Source: Mogibacterium sp.
GTDB lineage: Bacteria > Bacillota > Clostridia > Peptostreptococcales > Anaerovoracaceae
Direction: 5' to 3'
DNA: 60,226 bases
NCBI GenBank assembly: GCA_017404265.1
Contig: JAFRCS010000008.1
Location: forward strand, 1-60,226
This document shows positions 1-8,866 of the stretch, one piece after another. Both the position numbers and the translations under genes were made by a program. Under the pieces are notes generated by a model. It did no database searches, was not told the DNA's origin, and saw nothing but the letters and a program-made list of their open reading frames with translations. Numbering within the stretch: the stretch's first letter is position 1; every line of letters starts with the position of its first letter.

Positions 1-92
1 GACAACGTTTCAAATCCACCATTCGTTCCTGATAGGTACTCTTTGACTACGCTAAGTCTAAACTCATCTGAATACTTTCTTTTTCTTGACAT
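1..92 (-). CDS. IS3-type transposase OrfA, N-terminal fragment (cut by window edge)
   Basis: The reverse strand starts at ATG (92-90) and reads MSRKRKYSDEFRLSVVKEYL and onward to the window edge without a stop. This basic start followed by a helix-turn-helix pattern is typical of IS3-family OrfA (orfA of an orfA/orfB frameshift transposase). Only 30 residues are visible, so subgroup and intactness cannot be judged. Upstream lies a strong hairpin (95-134). The family call rests on the N-terminal pattern alone. Confidence 0.75.
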   Translation of the reverse strand, partial: MSRKRKYSDEFRLSVVKEYLSGTNGGFETL

Positions 93-94
93 AA

Positions 95-134
95 CAAAAC
101 CCCTTTCGTCAGATTCTGTCTAACAAAAGGGGTT
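95..134 (-). terminator. Terminator-like hairpin upstream of IS transposase
   Basis: On the minus strand AACCCCTTTTGTTAGA pairs with TCTGACGAAAGGGGTT around a short loop, followed by TTG and then the transposase ATG. The arms match over about 16 positions with two G.U pairs. Such stem-loops inside IS ends are thought to block transcription entering from outside or to hide the ribosome site. That role is inferred here. Confidence 0.55.
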
Positions 135-181
135 CACTTCATAGCAAGTGTCTTTTTTATGTCATTTTTAATCGCGAAGTA

Positions 182-281
182 TTTTCGTTCATGACGAGGA
201 TGCAAACTGCCGAGGAGCGGAGCGTACTTTACTTGTACGTGAGCACCGAGGCAGTGCAGCAGACAAAGTCATGGGCGAAAA
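182..281 (+). repeat. Long imperfect hairpin, possible structured RNA or repeat element
   Basis: Positions 182-195 (ttttcgttcatgac) pair fully with 268-281 (gtcatgggcgaaaa) when read as plus-strand RNA, with two U.G wobbles; the minus strand would have two A.C mismatches instead. Inside, CTGCC 207-211 pairs with GGCAG 250-254 and CGTAC 223-227 with GTACG 235-239 around a 7-base loop. The purine-rich internal loop (212-222 / 240-249) is conserved-looking. The element lies between the IS end and the groEL stop. No U tract follows, so it is not a simple terminator. Family unknown. Confidence 0.5.
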
Positions 282-291
282 GACGAGCCGA

Positions 292-1923
<1,632 letters not shown>

Positions 1924-1939
1924 TTATATCCGCCCGCCG

Positions 1940-2221
1940 CTATTTCTCGATAGTAGCGAGGATGTCTTTCTGATTTATGATAGTGTACTCGGTGCCCTTG
2001 TACTTGAGATCGCTTCCGCCGTATCTGCTGAAGATAACGATGTCGCCTACCTTGAGCTCCATAGGCTCGTCCTCCGTTCCCGGACCTACTGCCAGTACTT
2101 CAGCCTGCTGAGGCTTTTCCTTGGCGCTTCCGCTGAGAAGCAGACCTGCCTCTGTCTTTTCTTCGGCTTCCATTTTCTTGATCACTACTCTTGCTCCGAG
2201 TGGCTTGATTCCGATGCTCAT
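1940..2221 (-). CDS. groES: 10 kDa co-chaperonin GroES
   Basis: Lid of the GroEL chamber. The 93-residue product starts MSIGIKPLGARVVIKK and contains the mobile-loop region with a glycine-rich segment (residues about 17-34) and the VGDIVIFSRYGG motif that is typical of the family. A good ribosome site (aggaggc) lies 6-8 bases before the ATG. First gene of the groES-groEL operon, directly behind a CIRCE operator and a near-consensus sigma-A promoter, so heat-inducible HrcA control is expected. Confidence 0.99.
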   Translation of the reverse strand: MSIGIKPLGARVVIKKMEAEEKTEAGLLLSGSAKEKPQQAEVLAVGPGTEDEPMELKVGDIVIFSRYGGSDLKYKGTEYTIINQKDILATIEK

Positions 2222-2248
2222 TTTTTGCCTCCTGATTTGTCCTATTTG

Positions 2249-2275
2249 TTAGCACTCTTATCGTTAGAGTGCCAA
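2249..2275. promoter_or_regulatory. CIRCE operator (HrcA binding site)
   Basis: TTAGCACTC (2249-2257), nine bases, then GAGTGCCAA (2267-2275). This matches the CIRCE consensus TTAGCACTC-N9-GAGTGCTAA with one mismatch. It sits between the groESL -10 box and the groES start, so bound HrcA repressor would block transcription start. The hrcA gene itself is not in the window. Confidence 0.96.
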
Positions 2276-2287
2276 TTTCCAAAACCT

Positions 2288-2316
2288 ATTGTACTCACGG
2301 AAAACGTGAGTGTCAA
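2288..2316 (-). promoter_or_regulatory. groESL sigma-A promoter with palindromic spacer
   Basis: Minus strand: TTGACA (2316-2311), 17-base spacer, TACAAT (2293-2288). The whole spacer plus one base on each side forms the palindrome ACTCACG-GAAAA-CGTGAGT (2293-2311). CIRCE begins 12 bases downstream of the -10 box. The promoter is strong by consensus; the palindrome could be a second operator. Confidence 0.85.
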
Positions 2317-2343
2317 CACTTACAGGTGAAGAAATCAACACAT

Positions 2344-3153
2344 TTATTTACGCGATCTGTCCCTGTAATAGTAGAACAGATATTGCTGCGCGTAGCCTGC
2401 GAGATCTCCGTATTTTTCCGCCGCAAACGCCTGCATGCCCTTCGCGTCTTTCATGTCGAAGCCGTACATGTCGTTCATGATCTGCTTCACCCATGTGTCT
2501 ACCGGGAACGCCGCGGTGTCTCTAAGACCAAACAGCATGATGCAGTTTGCTACCTTAGGCCCTATGCCGTAATAGCTGAGCAGTTCTTCACGGCAGCCCG
2601 GGCAGCCGCATTCGAGATATTTCTGTGCGGCAGCTATGATATACGGCCCTCTGTAGCCGAGTCTCATCGCGGCAAGATCCTCCTCGTCAGCGCCTGCGAG
2701 AGCTTCAGGCGATGGGAAAGCATGCCTGTCGCTTCCCTCTATTGGTTCGCCGTATTTGCCGCACAGCGACTCAATATTCTTCCTGATACGAGGGATGTTG
2801 TTGTTCTGTGATATGATGAATGAGATTATCATCTCGAACGGATCCTGATTGAGTATGCGTATGCCATGCCCGTATTCGGTCGCAGGTCTTATGAGCGGCT
2901 CCGATTCCGTAAGTCTTCTTTTGATGCTGCCGTAATCGGTATCGAGGTCAAAGTAATGCCTCCAGAACGCCTCGTCTCCACCGGTCGTCTCCACTGTCAG
3001 GTCGCTGCCGTCAAATCTTACCCGCGCCGCAAAAGAGCCCGCGGCTCCGGTATACGTCCCTTCGCCGTCAGGCACCCATCTGAAGCACTGGCCGCACTCA
3101 AATATGTGAGTGAGATCCAGGTCGCGCATGTCCCTGAAAATGATTTTCTGCAT
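2344..3153 (-). CDS. 8-oxoguanine DNA glycosylase / AP lyase (OGG1 type)
   Basis: Base-excision repair enzyme that removes 8-oxoguanine and nicks the abasic site. The 269-residue protein has an OGG_N-like front half, the conserved SQNNNI loop (115-120), and a helix-hairpin-helix GIGPKVANC with candidate catalytic lysine K200 and the downstream FPVDTW aspartate D219, as in OGG1-family HhH-GPD enzymes. It starts one base after the stop of the P-loop/Asp23 gene, so the two are co-transcribed. AlkA-type alternatives are less likely because of the K/D pair. Confidence 0.9.
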   Translation of the reverse strand: MQKIIFRDMRDLDLTHIFECGQCFRWVPDGEGTYTGAAGSFAARVRFDGSDLTVETTGGDEAFWRHYFDLDTDYGSIKRRLTESEPLIRPATEYGHGIRILNQDPFEMIISFIISQNNNIPRIRKNIESLCGKYGEPIEGSDRHAFPSPEALAGADEEDLAAMRLGYRGPYIIAAAQKYLECGCPGCREELLSYYGIGPKVANCIMLFGLRDTAAFPVDTWVKQIMNDMYGFDMKDAKGMQAFAAEKYGDLAGYAQQYLFYYYRDRSRK

Positions 3154-3154
3154 A

Positions 3155-4027
3155 TCAGTGGAGTTTCCTCGAGAGCATCTCCTCTCTGTCTTTTACAATG
3201 TCCCTTATCCTGACGTTTACACTCTCTATGGTGAACGCCGTCATTGTTGCCAGAGCGTTGAATACATCATGCTGCAGCTCTATGCACTTGTCTACGGAGC
3301 CGGGGTCCCTTATGGCCATCACATCAATAGTGACCGACATGTTGGTCTGTTTTCCGTTGTTCATCCTGTCGACTACCACCAGATGCGTATCGTATTTCTC
3401 TGCCGCTATCCTGATGATGTCCCTTATGACCTGCTCACTGATGGAAAAACTGCCAAAGTAGCTGAAGGTAGGCCTTACGACCGTGCGGTCATCGTTGCCT
3501 GCCTCTTCATCATTAGAATTTTCCTCCACAGCGTTGCCGCGGGCCTTGTCGATGAACTTCTTTATCGGGTCCATGAAGTATCCGGCAAAGTCACGCCTCA
3601 GCTGTCCTACAGGGGCAGGAATGACGTGTTCGCCCTCATCGTTCCTGAAGTGATAGGCTATCTGCCTTTCCTCTTCTGTCGTAACGTCCTCGATATATAT
3701 GCGCTCCTGCGGGGTCTGAAGCCCCAGTTGTGTGGCGACTATGTCGGTCATCCTGTCAGATGTGCCGATTATCATGAGAGCTTCCGGCGCATATCGTGCA
3801 AGAGCATCTTTCACCTCTTCGCGGTGATCCTCATAATTGAAGAGCGCCGTCCTCATGGCAGCCGCTTTTGAGGCGCACTTCTTGGCTGATCTTCCGGCAA
3901 CTATCTGTCCCTTATATATAAGCAGGCCATCATCGATTATGGCATCAAAACCGCGCCTCTGCGCCAGCGCAGTGGCCTGGAAACTTTTGCCTGTTCCGCT
4001 TTTTCCGGTAAATGATGCGACCTTCAT
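3155..4027 (-). CDS. P-loop ATPase with C-terminal Asp23-like domain, function unknown
   Basis: A 290-residue protein starting with a Walker A motif GKSGTGKS at residues 8-15, followed by a nucleoside-kinase-like half (to about 150), an acidic linker (170-185), and a C-terminal part from about 187 (YFGSFSISEQVIRDII) that resembles Asp23/Gls24 (DUF322) domains. The domain reading of the C-terminus is from pattern recall only. No transmembrane segment. It has its own ribosome site (aaaggagaag) and is followed after one base by the OGG gene. Function unknown; a nucleotide-binding envelope-stress or regulatory protein is possible. Confidence 0.6.
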   Translation of the reverse strand: MKVASFTGKSGTGKSFQATALAQRRGFDAIIDDGLLIYKGQIVAGRSAKKCASKAAAMRTALFNYEDHREEVKDALARYAPEALMIIGTSDRMTDIVATQLGLQTPQERIYIEDVTTEEERQIAYHFRNDEGEHVIPAPVGQLRRDFAGYFMDPIKKFIDKARGNAVEENSNDEEAGNDDRTVVRPTFSYFGSFSISEQVIRDIIRIAAEKYDTHLVVVDRMNNGKQTNMSVTIDVMAIRDPGSVDKCIELQHDVFNALATMTAFTIESVNVRIRDIVKDREEMLSRKLH

Positions 4028-4121
4028 CCGGTCTTCTCCTTTAATGTATTATTCTCTGTAACCCTTGTATTCACTAATTCCCACCGTTTTGGTAGGATTG
4101 TTTTGTTTTGTTTTTTTGTTA

Positions 4122-4150
4122 TTTACAAGTTTTGACCTTGGTGTTATACT
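4122..4150 (+). promoter_or_regulatory. Ferredoxin gene promoter
   Basis: TTTACA (4122-4127), 17 bases, TATACT (4145-4150). A T-rich run of ttgtt-like units (4098-4120) lies just upstream and could act as an UP element. The transcript would have about 35 bases before the ATG at 4192. Confidence 0.7.
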
Positions 4151-4191
4151 CAATCCGTAGATATTGATTCTTGCAAGAAGGAGGAAACACT

Positions 4192-4359
4192 ATGGCTTTT
4201 AAGATCACTGACGAGTGCATCGCTTGCGGACTGTGTGCATCCAACTGCCCAGTAGAAGCTATTACAGAGGGAACACCTTTCGTCATCGACGAGAGCGCTT
4301 GCATCGACTGCGGTGCTTGTGCTGCTAACTGCCCTGTAGGAGCTCCTGTAGAGGCTTAG
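4192..4359 (+). CDS. 2x[4Fe-4S] ferredoxin
   Basis: Small cytosolic electron carrier of clostridial type, 55 residues. Two cluster motifs are complete: C9-C12-C15-C19 followed by P, and C37-C40-C43-C47 followed by P. The ATG at 4192 follows the ribosome site gaaggaggaaa; an upstream in-frame TTG (4171) is inside that site and is rejected. It is a single-gene unit with its own promoter and terminator, and would carry electrons for pyruvate or other 2-oxoacid oxidoreductases. Confidence 0.97.
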   Translation: MAFKITDECIACGLCASNCPVEAITEGTPFVIDESACIDCGACAANCPVGAPVEA

Positions 4360-4380
4360 TAATCACAGCTGAAAAGCATC

Positions 4381-4416
4381 AAAATCCCGTAGCTGAGGCT
4401 ACGGGATTTTTCTTTC
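4381..4416. terminator. Rho-independent terminator after ferredoxin (possibly bidirectional)
   Basis: AAAATCCCGTAGC (4381-4393), loop TGAG, GCTACGGGATTTT (4398-4410), then tctttct. The minus strand also has a short T run, so it may stop the rex transcript too. A 14-base perfect palindrome CGGATAATTATCCG (4419-4432) sits between it and the rex stop codon. Confidence 0.92.
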
Positions 4417-4432
4417 TCCGGATAATTATCCG

Positions 4433-5077
4433 TCAGTCCCTGCCCTCTTCATTCATGCTCTTTATCATGAATGAGAGCGCGTGCAGGCTGTCTGAGAGGT
4501 GCACTGATTCAAGCGCGACGTTCTCAGGGATGTTCAGATCGATCGGCGCAAAATTCCATATGCCCTTGACGCCGCCCGAAACCAGCTCGTCTGCCACTTT
4601 CTGCGCGTTCTCTCTGTTTACGCATATGATACCGATATCGATCTTCTCTCTTCTAACGTATTCCTCAAGATCAGCGCTGTCCATGACTTCCACGTCATTG
4701 ATGACATTGCCTACGATCTTAGGGTTAGCGTCAAAGAGTCCGATGATATTGAATCCGATCTTATAGTAATACGTGTAGTTCGTGATCGCCTGACCGAGGT
4801 TTCCGCATCCCACGACTACTGTTTTGTACTCTCTGTCGAGTCCGAGGATCTTATTGATCTCTTTGTAAAGTCTGTCGACCTCGTAGCCATATCCCTGCTG
4901 GCCGAACTCACCGAAGGTGTTGAGGTCCTGTCTGATCTGAGAGGCTGTGTAGCCTATCATCTCGCTGAGTTCATTTGAGGATATCTTTTTGATGCCTTTT
5001 GTCTGAAGGTATCCAAGGTATCTCCTGTAGCGGGGCAGGCGGCGTATGATCGCATTCGAAACTTTCGTCTTGCCCAT
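4433..5077 (-). CDS. rex: Redox-sensing transcriptional repressor Rex
   Basis: Repressor that senses NADH/NAD+ and controls fermentation and anaerobic genes. The 214-residue protein has the N-terminal winged helix (residues 1-80, with SSNELSEMIGYTASQIRQDL broken across it) and a Rossmann NAD(H) domain with GCGNLG at 90-95, and the C-terminal swap helix. It follows acpP after 15 bases and is likely read from the acpP promoter. A Rex-box-like palindrome occurs elsewhere in the window at 52698-52713. Confidence 0.97.
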   Translation of the reverse strand: MGKTKVSNAIIRRLPRYRRYLGYLQTKGIKKISSNELSEMIGYTASQIRQDLNTFGEFGQQGYGYEVDRLYKEINKILGLDREYKTVVVGCGNLGQAITNYTYYYKIGFNIIGLFDANPKIVGNVINDVEVMDSADLEEYVRREKIDIGIICVNRENAQKVADELVSGGVKGIWNFAPIDLNIPENVALESVHLSDSLHALSFMIKSMNEEGRD

Positions 5078-5092
5078 TTTTACCCTCCAAGA

Positions 5093-5320
5093 CTACTTGT
5101 TTGCTTCTACGTATTTAACGATGTCTCCTACCTTGGTGAAGTTCTCAGCTACATCATCAGGGATCTCGATACCGTACTCTTCCTCTACTCCGAGGATGAT
5201 CTCGACAGCGTCGAGCGAGTCCGCCTCAAGGTCCTTCATGAAATCGGTGTCCATCGTAACGAGCGATGCATCGACGTCGAGCTGCTCCATGATGAGCTTC
5301 TGAATTGTATCAAATACCAT
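5093..5320 (-). CDS. acpP: Acyl carrier protein
   Basis: A 75-residue acidic protein that carries growing acyl chains on 4'-phosphopantetheine during fatty acid synthesis. The attachment motif ADSLDAVE places the modified serine at S35. Good ribosome site (aaggag). It stands apart from any fab cluster and is followed directly by rex, an unusual pairing that might tie lipid carrier supply and redox sensing through one transcript (inference). Confidence 0.95.
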   Translation of the reverse strand: MVFDTIQKLIMEQLDVDASLVTMDTDFMKDLEADSLDAVEIILGVEEEYGIEIPDDVAENFTKVGDIVKYVEANK

Positions 5321-5356
5321 GTCATTTCTCCTTTGTTCTCAATACTTTATAGGTAA

Positions 5357-5386
5357 ATTATAAAATAGTTATATGAATCTTTTCAA
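5357..5386 (-). promoter_or_regulatory. acpP-rex promoter
   Basis: Minus strand TTGAAA (5386-5381), 18 bases, TATAAT (5362-5357), about 30 bases before the acpP ribosome site. A near-palindrome TTGTAAAAGTTTTTCACAA (5413-5431) lies 27 bases upstream of the -35 box. Confidence 0.75.
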
Positions 5387-5440
5387 TGATTTTCGTAGAA
5401 AATTTAACGAAATTGTAAAAGTTTTTCACAATCTCTGCTC

Positions 5441-7375
5441 TTACTGGAGCTCCATCCACTCATCATAAAGTCTGGTGACTTCGGCTTCCAGTTCTGCCAG
5501 CAGCGCTGATTTCTCGTGCATCCAGGCGACGTCCGTGGAGTTCTCCGGCAATGACATCTCATCCTGGATATCCGCAATCTCTCCTTCTATCTCATGGATC
5601 CTGTTCTCACAGGCCTCTGCCCTGCGCTCTCTCCTTCTCTGTTCGGCTTCCTGCTGCTTGCCTGCCTTGCGGCGCGCTTCGGAGTCCGTAACGAGTTTGC
5701 GCGTGAGTTCCAGTTCTTCATCTGCGGTCCTGCCCTGCTTCTTTTCTTCTGCGGCTGCCGGTGAGACTCTGCCGGTCTTCTCAAGATAGTAATCGAACTT
5801 TCCCTTGTATTCGACCAGGCCGTGTTCTGTCAGCTCGAGTATGCGGTCAGGTATCAGATTCAGCAGATATCTGTCGTGTGAGACTATGATCATGGTGCCC
5901 TCGAATTCCATCAGGGCTTCTTCGACTACCTCTTTCGACTCAATATCGAGGTGGTTGGTCGGCTCGTCCAGCACCAGCGTATTGGCTCCCGACAGCATCA
6001 GCTTAAGCAGCGAGAGCTTTGCCTTTTCTCCTCCCGAGAGATCTTTCACCTGCTTGAACACATCATCCCCAAAGAAGAGGAAACGTCCCAGCAGCGATCT
6101 CATACCGGTGTCCGAATACAGATGATAGGCGTTCTTCATCTCTCCAAGCACCGTCTCGTTATCGTCAAGAAGCAGCTGGCCCTGGTCATAATATCCGAAT
6201 TCCACGTTATAGCCAGTCCTCAGATATCCGTCGTCAGGCTTCTCAAGTCCCATCAGTATCTTGATGAGAGTGGTTTTTCCTATGCCGTTATCGCCTATAA
6301 TGCAGACCTTTTCACCTTTTCTTATCATGAGGTCCACATTATCGAAGAGCTTTCTGTCACCGAAACTCTTCGAAAGGTCTTCCGCCTCCAGCACCTCGCC
6401 TCCGCTCTTGAAGTCCGCTTCAAAGCTGAGCTTCATTTTGCTCTGCTTCAGCTTAGGCTTCTCCTTTATCTCGAGCATGGCCAGACGTTTCTCACGGGAA
6501 GCGGCCCTCTTTGCAAGGTGCTCGGTCCCATGCTGCTTGAAGCGGCGGATCATCTCCTCCTGCTTCGCTATCTCAGCCTGCTGCTTTTCGTATTCGCGGC
6601 GCATGGCCTCAAGACGCTCTTCTCTCTTCACGAGGAACTCTGAATAGTTTCCCGTGTATGCTTCGAGAGTGCCTCCTCCGAGGTCGAATATGCGGTTTGT
6701 GATCTTGTCGAGGAAGTATCTGTCGTGAGATACCACCATCAGCGTTCCTTTGTAGCCTTCAAGGTATGATTCAAGCCACTCCAGCATGTGAAGATCCAGA
6801 TGGTTGGTCGGCTCGTCCAGTATCAGTACGTCAGGCTTGCTGAGGAGCAGGCAGCTAAGCGCCAGTCTTGTGCGCTCACCGCCGGAGAGCTTGCTGATCT
6901 CCTTGTTCTGAGCTTCTTCATCGAACCCCATGTGCATCAGCATCGCTCCAAGCTCGCTCTTGTATGTATATCCGCCCTTCTGCTCATACTCCTCCATGAG
7001 GGCGGTGTATTCTTCCAGATCCTTATTAAAGCTGTCGCTTTCATGATCAGCGATCGCAAGCTGCAGCCTCTCTATCTTCTTTTCCATCTCGAACATATGC
7101 CTGAGGCTTTTCTCAGCCTGCTCACGGACGGTGCCGCTTCCTCCGAAATGGTTCTGTTGGCGAAGGTACCCGATGCTGACATCGCTCCGGATGTACAGAT
7201 CTCCGGATGTCGCTTCGATGTCTCCGGCGATTATTCCGAGCAGGGTCGACTTTCCGGTGCCGTTGGCTCCGACTATACCTATACGATCGCCTTTATCAAC
7301 GCCAAAACAGACATCCTCAAAAATGATGTCTGTTCCGTATGCTTTGCTGATATCCTTGCCCGAAATGATTATCAT
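5441..7375 (-). CDS. ABC-F family ATP-binding protein (ribosome-associated type)
   Basis: A 644-residue protein with two ABC domains and no membrane segment. Walker A motifs GANGTGKST and GDNGIGKTT, signatures LSGGERTRL and LSGGEKAKL, and two LDEPTNHLD Walker B motifs are all intact, with the linker between the domains and a C-terminal charged coiled coil (about the last 90 residues). Family members act on the ribosome or give antibiotic protection; a Uup/YdiF-like housekeeping role is likelier here. The start at 7375 is one base past the tsaD stop; an upstream ATG-frame extension to 7405 would overlap tsaD by 29 bases and adds a non-conserved leader. Confidence 0.92.
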   Translation of the reverse strand: MIIISGKDISKAYGTDIIFEDVCFGVDKGDRIGIVGANGTGKSTLLGIIAGDIEATSGDLYIRSDVSIGYLRQQNHFGGSGTVREQAEKSLRHMFEMEKKIERLQLAIADHESDSFNKDLEEYTALMEEYEQKGGYTYKSELGAMLMHMGFDEEAQNKEISKLSGGERTRLALSCLLLSKPDVLILDEPTNHLDLHMLEWLESYLEGYKGTLMVVSHDRYFLDKITNRIFDLGGGTLEAYTGNYSEFLVKREERLEAMRREYEKQQAEIAKQEEMIRRFKQHGTEHLAKRAASREKRLAMLEIKEKPKLKQSKMKLSFEADFKSGGEVLEAEDLSKSFGDRKLFDNVDLMIRKGEKVCIIGDNGIGKTTLIKILMGLEKPDDGYLRTGYNVEFGYYDQGQLLLDDNETVLGEMKNAYHLYSDTGMRSLLGRFLFFGDDVFKQVKDLSGGEKAKLSLLKLMLSGANTLVLDEPTNHLDIESKEVVEEALMEFEGTMIIVSHDRYLLNLIPDRILELTEHGLVEYKGKFDYYLEKTGRVSPAAAEEKKQGRTADEELELTRKLVTDSEARRKAGKQQEAEQRRRERRAEACENRIHEIEGEIADIQDEMSLPENSTDVAWMHEKSALLAELEAEVTRLYDEWMELQ

Positions 7376-7376
7376 C

Positions 7377-8393
7377 TTAGAATTCCAGACCCGGCACCGC
7401 GTCAAGCTCTAGTGTCGGCTCCTCTCCATTCTTATACGCGTAATATGCAGCGGATGCTATCATGGCTCCGTTGTCCGTGCAGAGCACAGGGCTCGGCTTC
7501 AGGACAGCTATGCCCTTTACTGCCGCCTTTTCTTCGATCAGCGCTCTGAGTCTGGTGTTGGACGCTACTCCGCCTGCCATTACTATCTGCTTCTGACCGT
7601 ATTTCTCAGCGGCCATTACAGCCTTGTCTGCTATGACTTCAACCACGGCCTCCTGAAAGCTCGCCGCAACGTCGTTCACTCTTATCTCGCGGCCAGCCTG
7701 TCTCTCCTGGTTGAGGTAGTTTAAGGCCTGGGTCTTGAGACCAGAAAAACTGAAGTCGAGGCTGCCCGGCTCAAGATAAACGCGCTTGAAAGCTATGCTC
7801 TCTGGATCACCCTCCTTTGCCGCCTTGTCGATCTTAGGTCCACCGGGATAACTGAGACCTATGACTCTGGCGATCTTGTCGAACGCCTCGCCCGCGGCGT
7901 CGTCTCTTGTGCCTCCAAGCTTCTCGCACTTGTTATATGCCGGAACATTCACTATCTCTGTATGTCCGCCGGATACTATGAGGGCCATGAAAGGCGGCTC
8001 CAGCTCGTGGTGCTCGAGATAGTTTGCGGCGATATGGCCATGCATGTGGTTGACTCCCACAAGAGGGATATCGCAGGCGTAAGCCATTGCCTTTGCCGCG
8101 GCTACTCCTATCAGAAGAGCTCCGACCAGACCCGGACCGTAAGTCACACCTATGAGGTCTATGTCCTTTGCCGTGACATCAGCGTCGGAAAGCGCCTTAC
8201 CTATGACATCGTTGACTCGTTCAAGGTGTTTTCTTGAGGCTATCTCCGGCACGACTCCGCCGTATGCCGTATGAATGTCTATCTGGGAGCTGATGACATT
8301 GCTCATGACAAAGCGGCCGTCGGCCACAACCGAGGCTGCTGTCTCGTCACAGCTTGTCTCTATTCCAAGTGTCAGAAATCTCCCGTCTTTCAT
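7377..8393 (-). CDS. tsaD: tRNA N6-threonylcarbamoyladenosine transferase TsaD
   Basis: Transfers the threonylcarbamoyl group to A37 of ANN-decoding tRNAs. The 338-residue protein has the IETSCDETA start motif, iron-binding H116 and H120 in NHMHGH, and the GGVASNTRLR motif near the C-terminus. It sits in one operon with tsaB, tsaE and rimI, which supply its partners. Gap to rimI is two bases. Identity is certain. Confidence 0.98.
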   Translation of the reverse strand: MKDGRFLTLGIETSCDETAASVVADGRFVMSNVISSQIDIHTAYGGVVPEIASRKHLERVNDVIGKALSDADVTAKDIDLIGVTYGPGLVGALLIGVAAAKAMAYACDIPLVGVNHMHGHIAANYLEHHELEPPFMALIVSGGHTEIVNVPAYNKCEKLGGTRDDAAGEAFDKIARVIGLSYPGGPKIDKAAKEGDPESIAFKRVYLEPGSLDFSFSGLKTQALNYLNQERQAGREIRVNDVAASFQEAVVEVIADKAVMAAEKYGQKQIVMAGGVASNTRLRALIEEKAAVKGIAVLKPSPVLCTDNGAMIASAAYYAYKNGEEPTLELDAVPGLEF

Positions 8394-8395
8394 GT

Positions 8396-8866
8396 CTATA
8401 AAGCCACTTCCACTTCGACCTTTCCAAGGTCGAGATCCATCAGAACGGCATCCTCGCCGCCCTTAGCGTAATATCCTTTGCGTCTGCCGACTTCACGGAA
8501 ACCTAGCTTTTTGTAGAGTTCCATGGCCGCTTCATTACCGCTCCTGACTTCAAGCGTCACCAGCTTGCAGCCGTCCGCGTCAGCCTTGTCTATCAGGTGT
8601 CGCAGCAACGCCTCGCCTATGCCCTCGCGCCTGAACTCCGGAGCTATGGCAATGTTGTATATCTGACCCTCACCGGCTATCATCCTGATCTCCGCGTAAC
8701 CTGCCCTTTCTTCGTCCGCCAGAGCAACAGCGACATACACATTGCCGCCTGCAGTGACGTCCCTGGTTATCTCATCAGCGCTCCACGGGGCCTCAAATGA
8801 GTCACGCTCTATGCGCGCCATGGCCGGAACATCGTACAGCTTTGCCTGTCTTATCTCTAATATCAT
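8396..8866 (-). CDS. rimI: Ribosomal protein S18 alanine N-acetyltransferase RimI
   Basis: GNAT-fold acetyltransferase, 156 residues. The acetyl-CoA site RREGIGEALLRHL (residues about 80-92) and the NEAAMELYKKLGFREVGRR segment match RimI. Placement between tsaB and tsaD, overlapping tsaB by four bases, is the usual Firmicutes arrangement. The natural substrate was not tested; other N-terminal acetylation targets are possible. Confidence 0.9.
   Translation of the reverse strand: MILEIRQAKLYDVPAMARIERDSFEAPWSADEITRDVTAGGNVYVAVALADEERAGYAEIRMIAGEGQIYNIAIAPEFRREGIGEALLRHLIDKADADGCKLVTLEVRSGNEAAMELYKKLGFREVGRRKGYYAKGGEDAVLMDLDLGKVEVEVAL

Larger units (their letters stand above)
1..150 (-). mobile_element. 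End of an IS3-like insertion sequence
   Basis: The transposase start (92) and the flanking palindrome mark the left terminal region of an IS that continues beyond the window. The likely element end is somewhere between 134 and about 165. The sequence reading tgaacccc on the minus strand (from 137 downward) resembles an IS3 terminus starting with TG. The exact terminal repeat and target duplication cannot be set because the other end is not in the window. Confidence 0.6.

Noticed and set aside
4098..4120. T-rich ttgtt run as a repeat array or CRISPR-like element
   Set aside because: Too short and irregular; better read as a T-rich stretch upstream of the ferredoxin promoter.
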